Source of the DNA: Elgaria multicarinata webbii
Lineage: Eukaryota; Chordata; Lepidosauria; Squamata; Anguidae
Assembly: GCF_023053635.1 (NCBI RefSeq)
Contig: NC_086183.1
Location: forward strand, 32,717,501 to 32,781,500
Length of the DNA stretch: 64,000 bases
Reading direction: 5' to 3'
The notes below the pieces were generated by a model. That model saw only the letters and a program-made list of their open reading frames with translations, ran no database searches and was not told the DNA's origin. Made by a program: the position numbers and the translations under genes. Below are positions 50,201 to 56,500 of the stretch, in pieces; positions within the stretch are counted from its first letter, which is position 1, and the number at the start of each line of letters is the position of its first letter.

Positions 50201-50957
50201 AGGGGGCCAAGGGCTGCTGAGCTGGGATGTGTGTGTAAATACTTGTGCATGTGAATGACTATAAATCTATTGCAGGTCGGTTTGAGAATAGTCTACTGGA
50301 AGGCAGGGTATTGACCTGAAGGCTGGCCTCCAGAGTCCCTGTTTCCCACGCTGCTCTACGTTACTGGCATCCAAATGCGCACCCAGCCGCGTGCCCTGGA
50401 AGTTTCACAAACAGCGTCAGCAACATGCAGCCTCTTAATCACGTTTGAAAGACCGTCTTCTCCCTTATGAGCCTGCCCGTGCTTTGAGATCTTCTGGGGA
50501 AGCCCTTCTTTCAGTCCCACCATCTTCACAGGCACGCTTGGTGGGAACATGGGAGAGGGCCTTCTCGGTGGCTGCTCCGGTGCTCTGGAACTCTCTTCCC
50601 GGGGAAGCTAGGCTGGCTCCCTCCTTGATGGGCTTTCGGAAGCAGGCTAAAACTTTTTTGTTCCAACAGGTCTTTGGAGAATAATCTGGCCCTCCAGCTA
50701 TGTTAATGTCTTATAATTTTGTTGTGTATTTTAAACGTTTATGGTTTTGTTCCCCCGCCCCCAATGTATTCCAGCAGGCCTATCCAGTGAAATTTTAGAA
50801 TGCTTTCAGTATGTTTTAATCATGTATGGTATGTTTTAATTCGTTTTAATGTGTATTTTATATCATATTTTTATACTGTTTGTTTTATACTTTCAATTGT
50901 TTGTTTTTGTGAACCACCCAGGGAGCTTCGTCTATTGGGCGGTATAAAAATACAATA

Positions 50958-51003
<46 letters not shown>

Positions 51004-51056
51004 TTTTAAACTTTGTAAGGCCACCTTGAGGCCCAGCAAAAGGCTGGATACAAATA

Positions 51057-51098
<42 letters not shown>

Positions 51099-51344
51099 CC
51101 ACGCCCACTGATGTTAAGCCCGCCCATTCTCTCTCTCTCTGACTTTCTTTCTCATTAGGACCACGCCCCTCCCGGGCCTTATGGACACGCCCACCCTAGT
51201 GACGCGCCCCGCCCACCGGCGGGCCCCGCCCCTCACCGCTTCCTCTGGGCCTTGGTGCTTCGATCTTCGCCTCAGGCTGAGGAGCGGCGGCGAGTCAGCG
51301 CCGGAGCCCGCCGCTCGCGTGTAAAAGCCCCCGCCGCTGGCCAT
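21803..51344 (-). CDS. WDR62: WD repeat-containing protein 62, 30 exons, 1248 aa
   Basis: WDR62 is a WD40 scaffold at the spindle pole and centrosome that binds JNK and MKK7; human loss causes primary microcephaly (MCPH2), and its paralog is MAPKBP1. Thirty minus-strand exons were found by similarity and splice sites. Every junction is phase-compatible and they sum to 3747 nt. The start ATG is 51342-51344 ([10 protein letters not shown]) and the stop TGA 21803-21805. Exons 1-19 code the two WD40 propellers and are highly conserved; exons 20-30 are acidic and low complexity, with short conserved islands. Exon coordinates are given in the three sub-entries. The protein is about 270 residues shorter than human WDR62, mainly in the C-terminal third. 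One intron uses a GC donor (after exon 27). Introns carry CR1, L2, hAT, SPIN and solo LTR insertions, but no coding exon is broken. Confidence 0.95.
22478..22632 (+). repeat. Family D LINE tail
   Basis: TAAGCCTATGAGGCAGGGTC, CATGTACATTGATGGTGCTA and a (TAAA)n(TAA)n tail identify it. It lies in WDR62 intron 28, about 45 bp upstream of exon 29. Confidence 0.75.
22992..23121. mobile_element. Fold-back hAT MITE, copy 2
   Basis: It has the same hairpin as copy 1, with arms meeting at CCAGCCAGCTGGCTGG. Flanking 8-mers TGCTAAGG (22984-22991) and TACTAAGG (23122-23129) differ at one site. It lies in WDR62 intron 27. Confidence 0.88.
23465..23762 (+). repeat. CR1-type LINE 3' end (second subfamily)
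   Basis: It carries GGCTACTAGCCTGATGGCTA, CAGTAAGCCTGTGTGCACCA and the end CTGGTCTGATCCAGCAGGGC. A shorter unclassified repeat (CTGCCTTACGCCAAGTCAGA) precedes it at 23355-23465. Both lie in WDR62 intron 27. Confidence 0.6.
25831..25928. repeat. Perfect 24-bp inverted repeat
   Basis: Arms at 25831-25854 (TGAATCCGCTCCGGGTTTCA plus GTCA) and 25905-25928 are exact reverse complements around a 50-nt spacer. It lies in WDR62 intron 23, 53 bp from the SPIN element. No target duplication is visible, so it may be a deletion-derived MITE or a hairpin of unknown origin. Confidence 0.8.
25981..26349. mobile_element. SPIN non-autonomous hAT element
   Basis: The left end CAGCGGTTCTCAACCTGTGG and GTCGCGGCCCCTTTGGGGGT, and the right end GGGTCGCGGCATTAGGAAGG then GAGAACCACTG, match the SPIN (space invader) hAT family known from patchily distributed horizontal transfers among tetrapods. 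It is 369 bp with no reading frame. CGCTAACC at 26350-26357 and CGCTAACG at 25970-25977 are the target duplication, the left copy being separated from the element by three bases. The right duplication contains the WDR62 exon 23 donor. Confidence 0.92.
26780..27073 (+). repeat. Family D LINE 3' end
   Basis: It codes AQLKTFLFP-like residues, then a duplicated TACCCTACCCTGT block, TAAGCCTATGCGGCAGGGCC and a (TAAA)n(TAA)n tail. It lies in WDR62 intron 22. Confidence 0.78.
27940..28061. mobile_element. Fold-back hAT MITE, copy 3
   Basis: The hairpin arms differ from other copies by CCAGACGTGTTGGACT on both sides, which suggests the two arms kept matching as they diverged. Flanks are CTTTATCT (27932-27939) and CTTTAGCT (28062-28069). 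It lies in WDR62 intron 21. Confidence 0.88.
28274..29093. mobile_element. Possible DNA transposon split by a solo LTR
   Basis: The left end GGCCTCAGCTAGAC and right end GTCTAGCTATGGCC are imperfect inverted repeats. The interior outside the LTR is GC-rich with no frame. Only the terminal inverted repeat supports it, so the boundaries are tentative. It lies in WDR62 intron 21. Confidence 0.4.
28521..28962 (+). mobile_element. Solo LTR of an endogenous retrovirus (fossil), copy 1
   Basis: A 442-bp unit begins TGTTAG and ends CTAACA, with AATAAA near its 3' third and a 4-bp duplication AGCG on both sides. It shares most of its length with 52671-53070. No internal retroviral sequence flanks it. 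The 4-bp duplication suggests a gamma-type (class I) relative; this is inference. It lies in WDR62 intron 21. Confidence 0.8.
29346..29842 (+). repeat. L2-clade LINE 3' end, family A (plus orientation)
   Basis: It codes [20 protein letters not shown] and [20 protein letters not shown], then an AT-rich 3' UTR, GGGCGGTATAAAAATGTAAT and (AAAT)n. It defines the sense orientation of family A. It lies in WDR62 intron 20. Confidence 0.85.
30527..38300 (-). CDS. WDR62: WDR62 exons 11-19: second WD40 propeller
   Basis: Exons: 38300-38125, 37794-37703, 37465-37340, 36234-36167, 35735-35614, 34095-34020, 33765-33654, 30963-30900, 30649-30527. Peptides include [20 protein letters not shown] (11), [20 protein letters not shown] (12), [20 protein letters not shown] (13), [14 protein letters not shown] (14), [20 protein letters not shown] (15), [20 protein letters not shown] (16), [20 protein letters not shown] (17), [11 protein letters not shown] (18) and [19 protein letters not shown] (19). 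Exon 14 ends in a weak donor (AAAAG followed by gttctt) but the phase and downstream exon support it. This block is the most conserved between WDR62 and MAPKBP1. Confidence 0.94.
31738..33066 (-). repeat. Unclassified LINE (family F) with two nested LINEs
   Basis: The 3' end lies at the left (minus-strand TGACTGTAAATAAAAT). The minus strand codes [20 protein letters not shown] and [18 protein letters not shown], a C-x-C-x9-H-x4-C pattern like the C-terminal knuckle of LINE ORF2, and upstream GYSPEFRDRG-like and [20 protein letters not shown] residues. Family D copies at 31898-32122 (minus) and 32463-32729 (plus) interrupt it. It occupies WDR62 intron 17. Confidence 0.65.
33289..33409. mobile_element. 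Fold-back hAT MITE, copy 4
   Basis: Hairpin arms start CAGCCTTCCTCAACCTGGGG. Flanks are TACTAGAC (33281-33288) and CACTAGAC (33410-33417), matching at seven of eight positions. It lies in WDR62 intron 17. Confidence 0.88.
34283..35070 (-). repeat. CR1 LINE 3' fragment
   Basis: The minus strand codes [40 protein letters not shown] and [20 protein letters not shown], then the 3' end. It lacks the terminal ATTCTATG repeat. A (TAA)n tract and another L2-type tail (35244-35560) follow. It lies in WDR62 intron 15. Confidence 0.85.
35783..35872 (-). repeat. L2 family A tail
   Basis: TTTATTACATTTTTGTACCG and CAATAGCCGAAGCTCTCTGG identify the family. It lies about 50 bp upstream of WDR62 exon 15. 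Confidence 0.75.
36545..36955 (+). repeat. L2-clade LINE 3' end, family C
   Basis: It carries TTGGGACCAGGATACCTGAG, GTGGCCCCCCTCCTGTGGAA and the tail GGGAGCGGTATATAAATATT with AAATAAATAAA. It is very similar to the copy at 2905-3445. It lies in WDR62 intron 13. Confidence 0.8.
36960..37262 (-). repeat. tRNA-derived SINE
   Basis: On the minus strand a head reading GAGCCTCGTGTGGCGCAGAG includes an A-box-like TGGCGCAGAGCGG (37238-37250) and a B-box-like GAGTTCGATCCC (37185-37196), about 42 nt apart as in RNA polymerase III promoters. The body has GGTAAAATGAGTACCCAGTT. It lies in WDR62 intron 13, next to a family C LINE tail. Confidence 0.75.
38541..51344 (-). CDS. WDR62: WDR62 exons 1-10: N-terminus and first WD40 propeller
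   Basis: Exons: 51344-51237, 49519-49428, 45119-45057, 44435-44378, 43845-43675, 43374-43240, 42541-42359, 41824-41664, 39762-39588, 38678-38541. Diagnostic peptides are [20 protein letters not shown] (exon 2), [18 protein letters not shown] (4), [20 protein letters not shown] (5), [20 protein letters not shown] (6), [20 protein letters not shown] (7), [12 protein letters not shown] (8), [20 protein letters not shown] (9) and [20 protein letters not shown] (10). Each WD blade ends in a WD-like dipeptide. Exon 1 joins exon 2 directly, so the short VQNR stretch of human WDR62 is absent or the exon 1 end differs. The exon 1-2 join is the weakest of this block. Confidence 0.93.
39003..39400 (+). 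mobile_element. Solo LTR (fossil) of a second family
   Basis: A 398-bp unit begins TGTCAGGG and ends CCCAACA, has a TATAAA-like box near 39162, and is flanked by 5-bp duplications ACAGC (38998-39002 and 39401-39405). It splits a CR1-type 3' end (38890-39002 and 39401-39535), so it is younger than that LINE. There is no internal coding part. An LTR retrotransposon or ERV origin is inferred; the family is not recognised. Orientation is tentative. It lies in WDR62 intron 9. Confidence 0.75.
40920..41118 (-). other. Phase-compatible open frame in WDR62 intron 8
   Basis: After a good acceptor (TTGCTTTTAG at the intron side) an open frame of 65 codons continues in phase with exon 8 and ends at a TAA (40920-40922). 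It reads [20 protein letters not shown], then a Ser/Pro/His-rich stretch ending QPCILAY. No donor restores the phase of exon 9, so it could only be an alternative last exon. No minus-strand AATAAA is seen close by. It could equally be a transposon fragment. Confidence 0.25.
41290..41462 (+). repeat. L2-like LINE tail, family E
   Basis: GTCATGTCTTTATTAGACTG, a GGGCAGGGACTG block and a GAGGAGCGGGGTATAAATA end with (AAAT)n match 452-565. It lies in WDR62 intron 8. Confidence 0.6.
41893..42322 (+). repeat. CR1 LINE 3' end
   Basis: It codes [20 protein letters not shown] and [20 protein letters not shown], then the CR1 3' end with ATTCTATGATTCTATGATTC. It ends about 40 bp from WDR62 exon 7 in intron 7. 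Confidence 0.88.
43000..43171. mobile_element. Mariner-like MITE (172 bp)
   Basis: Ends CTGTATTTCTTCGATTCTAA and the complement TCGAAGAAATACAG form ~20-bp inverted repeats, flanked by TA on both sides. Internal GTGCGTCTTAGAATCG motifs repeat the end sequence. TA target and TIR form suggest Tc1/mariner. It lies in WDR62 intron 6. A second, L1-disrupted copy is at 19414-20606. Confidence 0.7.
44577..44690. repeat. Small MITE-like inverted repeat
   Basis: The left GGCACAATCCTATGCATGTT and right CATAGGATCGTGCC are imperfect complements, and the middle pairs CTCCCAGCATTC with GAGTGCTGGGAG. A related decayed piece lies at 40138-40235. It lies in WDR62 intron 3. Confidence 0.5.
45822..46556 (-). 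repeat. CR1 LINE 3' fragment
   Basis: The minus strand codes [39 protein letters not shown] and [20 protein letters not shown], then the 3' end with ATAGAATAGCAG at the left. It lies in WDR62 intron 2. Confidence 0.88.
46640..48560 (-). repeat. L2-like LINE ORF2 pieces with a family A tail and (CA)n between
   Basis: The two blocks 46680-47100 and 47980-48560 show minus-strand L2-type RT fragments (for example [20 protein letters not shown], which fits the RT palm DLSAAFDTIDH-like motif). A (CA)18 tract (47172-47207), a fold-back MITE (47443-47577) and a plus-strand family A tail (47885-47960) separate them. It lies in WDR62 intron 2. Confidence 0.6.
47443..47577. mobile_element. Fold-back hAT MITE, copy 5
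   Basis: Hairpin arms start CAGCCTTCCTCAACCTGGGG. The loop region reads CCAGCAGAGCTGG. Perfect 8-bp duplications CCCTAAGG lie at 47435-47442 and 47578-47585. It lies in WDR62 intron 2. Confidence 0.92.
48590..49331 (+). repeat. Two CR1 3' ends in head-to-tail tandem
   Basis: The first copy (48590-48863) runs from the PECRT codons to ATTCTATGATTCT. The second (48864-49331) starts at GATGCAGACAAGCTGGAGCG, codes [20 protein letters not shown], and ends TCTATGATCC. The second ends about 100 bp from WDR62 exon 2. Confidence 0.85.
50430..51055 (+). repeat. L2-clade LINE 3' end family B with family A tail
   Basis: It codes [40 protein letters not shown] and [13 protein letters not shown], then an AT-rich 3' UTR. 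A family A tail (GAGCTTCGTCTATTGGGCGG, 50920-50955) and two (TAA)n tracts (50956-51002, 51060-51098) follow. It lies in WDR62 intron 1 close to exon 1. Confidence 0.78.
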
Positions 51345-51610
51345 TTCGCACCCACCGACCCGTTGAACCAGCGCCGCGTCTCCTCAGGCGCCGGCGCCGC
51401 CTGTCCGGCTAACCGTCTCCGTCCCTGAACTGCGCGCGGAAAACGGGGGCTGCTCTGCTATTGGGTAGATACAGCGCCAATCACGGCCCAGTTTGCCCAA
51501 TGACGCGAGAGGTTTCCCCGCCAACGCCTTTCCTCCGCTTCAGAAGCCGCCTCAGCCACGCGCGCTGTCATCTCGCGATTAGCCAATGAGAAGGCGGCGT
51601 TGCCGCCCCT
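51345..51610 (-). promoter_or_regulatory. WDR62: WDR62 promoter region with four CCAAT boxes
   Basis: GC- and CpG-rich DNA directly upstream of the WDR62 ATG contains ATTGG (51460-51464, a reverse CCAAT) and CCAAT at 51477-51481, 51497-51501 and 51583-51587. Clustered CCAAT boxes are typical NF-Y targets in cell-cycle promoters, which would suit a mitotic protein. No TATA box is seen. The transcription start is not fixed. Confidence 0.6.
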
Positions 51611-51835
51611 CCTACCTCTGAAACGACTCCTGGCCCTGGGTTCGAATCCAACACCACCCTACGTGCACATTGGACGCTTTTCGTTAGTCTTCGGATAATA
51701 GGATTTATTTTGGTTTATGTTTATATATATATATATAAATATAAGGCTTCTTTTCGTCAGTCTTCGGATAATAGGATTTATTTGGTTGGTTTATATATAG
51801 GCCTCTTACCAACCAGCCTTTCAACGTCGCAATAA

Positions 51836-51955
51836 AAACAGCCTTCCCCAAACCCCGATGCTTTCCAGTCCAGATGTGTTGGATTTACAACTCCCAACAT
51901 CCCCAGGCAGACATGGGAGTTGTAGTCGAACACATCGGGCTGGAGAAGGCTGTGA
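51836..51955. repeat. Decayed fold-back hAT MITE
   Basis: The left AACAGCCTTCCCCAAACCCC and right GGGCTGGAGAAGGCTG are diverged arms of the fold-back family, with TGTTGGATTTACAACTCCCA inside. No clear target duplication remains. It lies between the WDR62 and THAP8 promoters. Confidence 0.6.
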
Positions 51956-52034
51956 TTAATCCAGAAGAGGACAGATCTCAAACCATGAAAGAGGAGAGGG
52001 GGGAAAGAGCTTCTGGGCATCGGAAGTTAAATTA

Positions 52035-52385
52035 TGGAACTCACTACCACAAGATGTAGTGATGGCCACCCATTGGCATGGCTTCAAAAGGGGGTTGGAT
52101 AAATTCCTGGAGGCGAAGGCTATCAACGGCTGCTAGCCCTGATGGTTGTGTGCTGTCTTCAGTATTCGAGGCAGTAAGCCTGTGTGCACCAGTTGCTGGG
52201 GGACATGGGTGGGAGGGTGCTCTTGCACCATGCCCTGCTTGTTCATCCCTGTACAATGGCTGGTTGGCCCCTGTGTGAACAGTGCTGGACAAGATGGACC
52301 AGTTGCTGGGGAACATAGGTGTGAACCGAGTGCTGGATCAGGTGGGCCCTTGGTCTGACCCAGCCTCAGGGCTCTTCCGATGTCC
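52035..52385 (+). repeat. CR1-type LINE 3' end (second subfamily)
   Basis: AACTCACTACCACAAGATGT, GGCTTCAAAAGGGGGTTGGA and GGCAGTAAGCCTGTGTGCAC identify it. The end repeats the CAGTTGCTGGGGAACAT segment, so it may be two overlapping pieces. Confidence 0.6.
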
Positions 52386-52670
52386 TTATGCAGAGGGGGA
52401 GACCCCAGCCTGCCTTGGCCTTGAAGGCGGCACCGGAGGCGCGGCTGCTGCTCGTATCAGGGCGCCATCCTGGGGCTGTTGGGACAGACAAGAAGCCCGA
52501 CAAGCCTGGCTGGGCCCCAGGCGCCACTTCTCGGCCTCCTCCCCACCCCTCATCACAGGCCAATTACAAGTAGGACGGAGCACTCCAGATGTTGTTGGAC
52601 TACAACACCCATCTTCCCGGTGGGTGCTGTAGTCCAAACGCAACCACTCTTCCCCACCCCCGGAAGGCAG

Positions 52671-53070
52671 TGTTAGCATTGGTGACCCCATTTCCAAAAG
52701 GAAACTATGAAGCAGCCATTAAGCAGCAAAAAAGGATGTCTCCTTGTGTCTGTCTTATCTAACGAAAACAAGAGCCTCGGCTCCAGTGCAAAAGTTAGCT
52801 TACAGTATTGCAAAGGGATTGTTTAACAAAGATTAGCTATGCTCCAGTGTTACGTTCTGATTGGCTCATGCTGCTACTGGGCTCTGCCCTTTGCAGGCTT
52901 CAAATGCTGTACTGAATTCCCTGTTTCTCTGTCTGACTGCTCGCCTTTGAAGAGACTCAGATCTTGATTATAACCAATAAAGCGCTTTTGAACCCTCTGT
53001 CGCTGAAGTGTGGAGTCGTGCTTAGGGGCTGATTGGACCCTGTCCCTGAGCGAAGAACATTGATCTAACA
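52671..53070 (+). mobile_element. Solo LTR of an endogenous retrovirus (fossil), copy 2
   Basis: A 400-bp unit from TGTTAG to CTAACA with 4-bp duplications GCAG on both sides. It is the same family as 28521-28962, and the two differ enough to indicate old insertions. It ends 337 bp upstream of the THAP8 ATG, in the same orientation as THAP8, so it could have contributed regulatory DNA; this is not shown. Confidence 0.82.
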
Positions 53071-53166
53071 GCAGGGCGTCACGTAGGAAAAGCCTGAGCG
53101 GCGATCCGAGGAGTCGGCCCCTCTTGCCTTTTCCTAGCTCTACGTTCACCACCGGCTCCAGAGAAT

Positions 53167-53590
53167 GACGTCCCAACGCCCCGGATGTTGGCTTCGGCGT
53201 CCGCTGCGCATGCGTACGCGGAAGCGACCAGCCGTGGGTGGGGAACGAGCCAAAACAGGAACTCGGGGGAAAGGGGGCGGGCGTGGTGACGTCACGACGT
53301 CAACAAACGCCCGTTGGAAGGCGCGAGGTCGGGATCGACGCGTTCAAGGTGCCGCCGCCGCCGAGGCCCCGTGAGAGGCGCTGTCCGAACCGAGCGAGCG
53401 GCCGCCATGACCAAGTACTGCCGGGCGCCCAACTGCTCCAACTCCGCGGGGCAGCCCCGGCCGGACAACCAGCGCCTCAGCTTCTACAAGTCAGCGAACT
53501 TCCGGGAAAGGGGGGAGGGGAGGGGATGTTGGGGGGCGTGACGTCACGGTGGACCGCAGGCTGCGACGTCACGGGGAGGGCGTGACGTCA
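53167..53590. promoter_or_regulatory. THAP8: Cluster of CRE palindromes around THAP8 exon 1
   Basis: Perfect TGACGTCA palindromes occur at 53287-53294, 53539-53546 and 53583-53590, with TGACGTC or GACGTCA half sites at about 53167, 53297 and 53575. TGACGTCA is the full CREB/ATF site. The cluster covers the proximal promoter and the first 100 bp of intron 1 in CpG-rich DNA. Confidence 0.7.
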
Positions 53591-56500
53591 TCCCTTGCCC
53601 ATTGGGGGGGGCTTTCTCCTGTTTTCAGAAGCCTCCGGACAAGGGGTCTTGGGGCCAGCCAGCAAATGTAGAAGTTGCCACCCGAAGTGGGCGATGGGCG
53701 GCCTTGCCCCAGTTGAGTTGGATGACAAGCCCCATCATCCCCAGCTAGTATGGGGGCTGTAGTCCAACACATCTGGAGGGCGCCAGGTTGGAGAGGGGCG
53801 CATGGCGGGAGGGGAGGGTCCCTTGGGAGACTCCTGGCTTGGGCTCAGCCCCCCTCCCCTTGTTAGTGACCTGACTGCATTGAACTGATCAGCTTGGCAG
53901 ACCTGTGTGAGCATTGAGTCTTGCGTCCAGTTCTGGGCTCCACAGTTCAAGAAGGAGGCAGGCAAGCTGGAGCGGGTTCCGAGGAGGGCAGCCAGGATGA
54001 TCAGGGGTCTGGAAACAAAGCCCTGTGAGGAGAGACTGAAAGAACTGGGCATGTTTAGCCTGGAGAAGAGAAGATTGAGGGGAGACATGAGAGCACTCTT
54101 CAAATACTTCAAAGGTTGTCACACAGAGGAGGGCCAGGATCTCTTCTCGATCCTCCCAGAGTGCAGGACACAAAATAACGGGCTCAAGTTACAGGAAGCC
54201 AGATTCCAGCTGGACATCAGGAAAAACGTCCTGACTGTTAGAGCAGTATGACAATGGAACCAGTTACCTAGGGAGGTTGTGGGCTCTCCCACCCTAGAGG
54301 CATTGAAGAGGCAGCTGGACAACCCTCTGTCAGGGATGCTTTAGGGCGGATTCCTGCATTGAGCAGGGGGTTGGACTCGATGGCCTTGTAGGCCCCTTCC
54401 AGCTCTGCTATTCTATGATTCTATGATCCCTGAGCAGCGCAAGCCAGGCGTGCTTGCTTGGCAGTCAGGCCCAGTTCGCCACCTCGGGTCTTACTTCCCA
54501 GTAAGCACGCACAGGAGCAGCCGCTGCACCTCATGACTTGACCTCATCCTATTGAGGAAAAGACTGGAGCAGGGAATTTTGCTGACTAGCAGCCTTTCCC
54601 TATCCCAGTGTCCTCCAGATGTATTGGATCTCTGGAGTCTTGTCTAGTTATTATTGTTATTATTATATTTATTTGTATCCCGCCTTTTGCCCAATGCTGA
54701 GCCCCAAGGCGGCTTTATAAAGTTTAAAACATACATGGGGGGGGGGAGAAACAAAACCATAAACGTTTAAAATACACAACAAAATTATAAGACATTAACA
54801 CAGATGGAGGGCCAGATTATTCTCCAAAGGCCTGCTGGAACAAACAAGTTTTAACCTGCTTCCGAAAGCCCATCAAGGAGGGAGCCAGCCTAGCTTCCCC
54901 GGGAAGAGAGTTCCAAAGCACTGGAGCAGCCACCGAGGAGGCCCTCTCCCATGTTCCCACCCAACGCGCCTGTGAAGATGGCGGGACTGAAAGAAGGGCT
55001 TCTCCAGAAGATCTCAAAGCACGGGCAGGCTCATAAGGGAGAAGATGGTCTTTTAAATAACCTGGACCCGAACCATATAGGGCTTTATAGGTCATAACCA
55101 GCACTTTGAATTAGCTCGCCCCTGGAGCCGTGTCCTCTGTTTCCTGCCTTGTAAAATGAGGATCATTCCCACCAGGCTGTTTATGCTTTGAATAAAAGGG
55201 CACGTAAGCATGCCGATATATCTCTGTATTAAGGGCCGTACGTTCTAGAAAATGAAATGAGGGAGACAACAGAGGACAGGCAGGGAAATGGAGGGATAGG
55301 ATAAGCTGTTTTAGTTACACATACTTTGATTTAATTAGGCATTTAATTGCCTGTTCTCTGCACAGGTTTCCCCTGCACAACCCTGAGCGTCTCCGGCAAT
55401 GGCTGTCCCAGATGAACCAAGAGAAGTGGGTCCCAACGAAACACCAGCACTTGTGCAGCGAGCACTTTGCACCATCCTGTTTCGAATACCGGTGGGGAGT
55501 GCGCTACCTGAAGCCCGACGCCATTCCCACGATCTTCCAGCCGTCGGACAGCCCGCTGGTGAGTCTTTGCCAGCCTCCCTGCATGCCCAGCTGCTGATGA
55601 GTTGGCAGTTTGTGAAAGAAGACCTCCGAGAATTAAGTGGACCGTTTTCAGGCTGCTTCGAAACTGTTTTGCTGAGGTGGCGCATTACTTAAAACGTTAA
55701 TTCAATTAGAGCATTTTACCCACCCACCCCTTTGGCCAAAATCTCCCAGAGTAGCTGATATAATGTCAGTAACAAATAAGGCAGCCCTTATCCTCAGGGA
55801 TACAATCTAAAAGACATGACACAAGAGGAAAAAGCAATGAGGAGCAAAGAGGAGAACCGCCATGCCCAGGTACTGGTTCTTAAAGATACAAAGCTCTTGA
55901 AGTGACCCCCTTGAATGGACGCAGTTCAAGGACAGGAGAAGCCAAATGGAGCTGGTGTCTTAGCAAAAATGTATAAATATGTTTAATAGAAAACATTTTC
56001 ATAAAATGTATGTATATGTATATTTCTAGCCTATCCCATTCTTAAAAGCTACTGAGTGCTGACAGCACACACGCACGCACGCACAGAAGTTTTTTGTGTT
56101 TTTTTTTAAATGGAAATAACCAATCATCTTTTAGCTTAGAGTTCTTTCTGCCAGTAAGGAAGCCTTAAGAGAGGCGTCTCATCTTTTAAGAATGGGAAAG
56201 AATCTGTACGAAAGCTATGAAAGCAACGGACGATTGGTGGTTGGAGAAAAGTGGGAGGTAAGGCCACAGAGGAAGACGGCTTGGCCTTTGGGGGACCTCT
56301 GGAGGGGATTTGGCCCCCGGGCCTGAGTCTCTGCACCCCTGTTGTTCAGCATCTCGAAAACCTTTGGCCCTTTCTACACCGGAGGAAGGAATTTGCTGTG
56401 TCAGCCAGGAGCTCTTTGTTTCCGAACCTTCCCATCCATGTGTACGGATTGGTAGCCCTGTATTGTTTGATTTTTATTTTTATTTTATTTTATTGCAGAA

